Shown: piece by piece, positions 13,584 to 13,612 of the stretch | How positions within the stretch are numbered: the stretch's first letter is position 1 | How the letters are laid out: the number at the start of each line of letters is the position of its first letter | NCBI GenBank assembly: GCA_002438865.1 | Contig: DJRJ01000128.1 | Span: 2,606-16,217 of the forward strand | Reading direction: 5' to 3' | DNA: 13,612 bases | DNA from: Clostridiales bacterium UBA6363 | Lineage (GTDB): Bacteria; Bacillota; Clostridia; UBA1381 | Program-made: the position numbers and the translations under genes | Notes under the pieces: model-generated | The model's database searches: none | The model's input: only the letters and a program-made list of their open reading frames with translations | What the model was told of the DNA's origin: nothing

Positions 13584-13612
13584 GGCTCTTTGTCAATAGT
13601 TGTGGTGAAGAA
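13584..13612 (+). mobile_element. Possible terminal inverted repeat of an ISL3-family insertion sequence
   Basis: GGCTCTTTGTCAATAGTTGT and the following bases, up to the window edge, resemble the terminal inverted repeats of ISL3-family elements, which begin with GGCTCTT-like ends. This is recalled by eye, not from a search. No transposase is visible because the window stops here. It begins 3 nt after the hepT stop codon. Confidence 0.45.

Overview
The window looks like chromosomal DNA from a member of the Clostridia (Firmicutes). The evidence is gene content and order: hprK, murB, rapZ, yvcK, whiA, dnaE and then pfkA is a known clostridial arrangement. Consensus sigma-A-type promoters, strong purine-rich ribosome binding sites, a four-cysteine L28 and a one-piece tmRNA with an encoded CCA end agree with this. 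The species cannot be named from the sequence.

Layout. The left two thirds (1-8699) is read on the minus strand. A tight six-gene run, hprK-murB-rapZ-yvcK-whiA-dnaE, has gaps of only 16-22 nt and starts from a promoter at 8771-8799. Downstream of dnaE, a perfect-consensus promoter (538-566) starts a second unit: mtrB (TRAP, the tryptophan-activated RNA-binding attenuation protein), a 64-residue protein of unknown function, and pfkA, which runs off the left edge. From 8901 the plus strand carries rpmB with its own promoter and terminator, then murA-yycJ-rlmH, ending at an 18-bp perfect hairpin. That hairpin also ends a convergent gene for a small YdcZ-type membrane transporter. The right end has ssrA (tmRNA) with promoter and terminator, a MntA-HepT toxin-antitoxin pair directly after it, and at the edge a sequence resembling the terminal repeat of an ISL3-type insertion sequence.

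How the genes work together. The hprK operon joins carbon-status sensing (HPr kinase/phosphorylase), UDP-GlcNAc and peptidoglycan precursor control (RapZ/YvcJ, YvcK/GlmR, MurB), WhiA and replication (DnaE). MurA, the step before MurB, lies on the divergent strand. The rlmH and rpmB genes serve the ribosome, and ssrA rescues stalled ribosomes. Most of this is housekeeping.

The less ordinary parts are the TRAP gene as first gene of a pfkA operon with no trp or folate genes nearby, the small pair-partner protein between them, the terminator palindrome that encodes the last codons of two convergent genes, and the probable mobile segment that begins at the 3' end of ssrA. No CRISPR array, rRNA or ordinary tRNA gene was seen. 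No stretch longer than 300 bases lacks a gene; the longest gap is 8700-8971 and holds the two divergent promoters.
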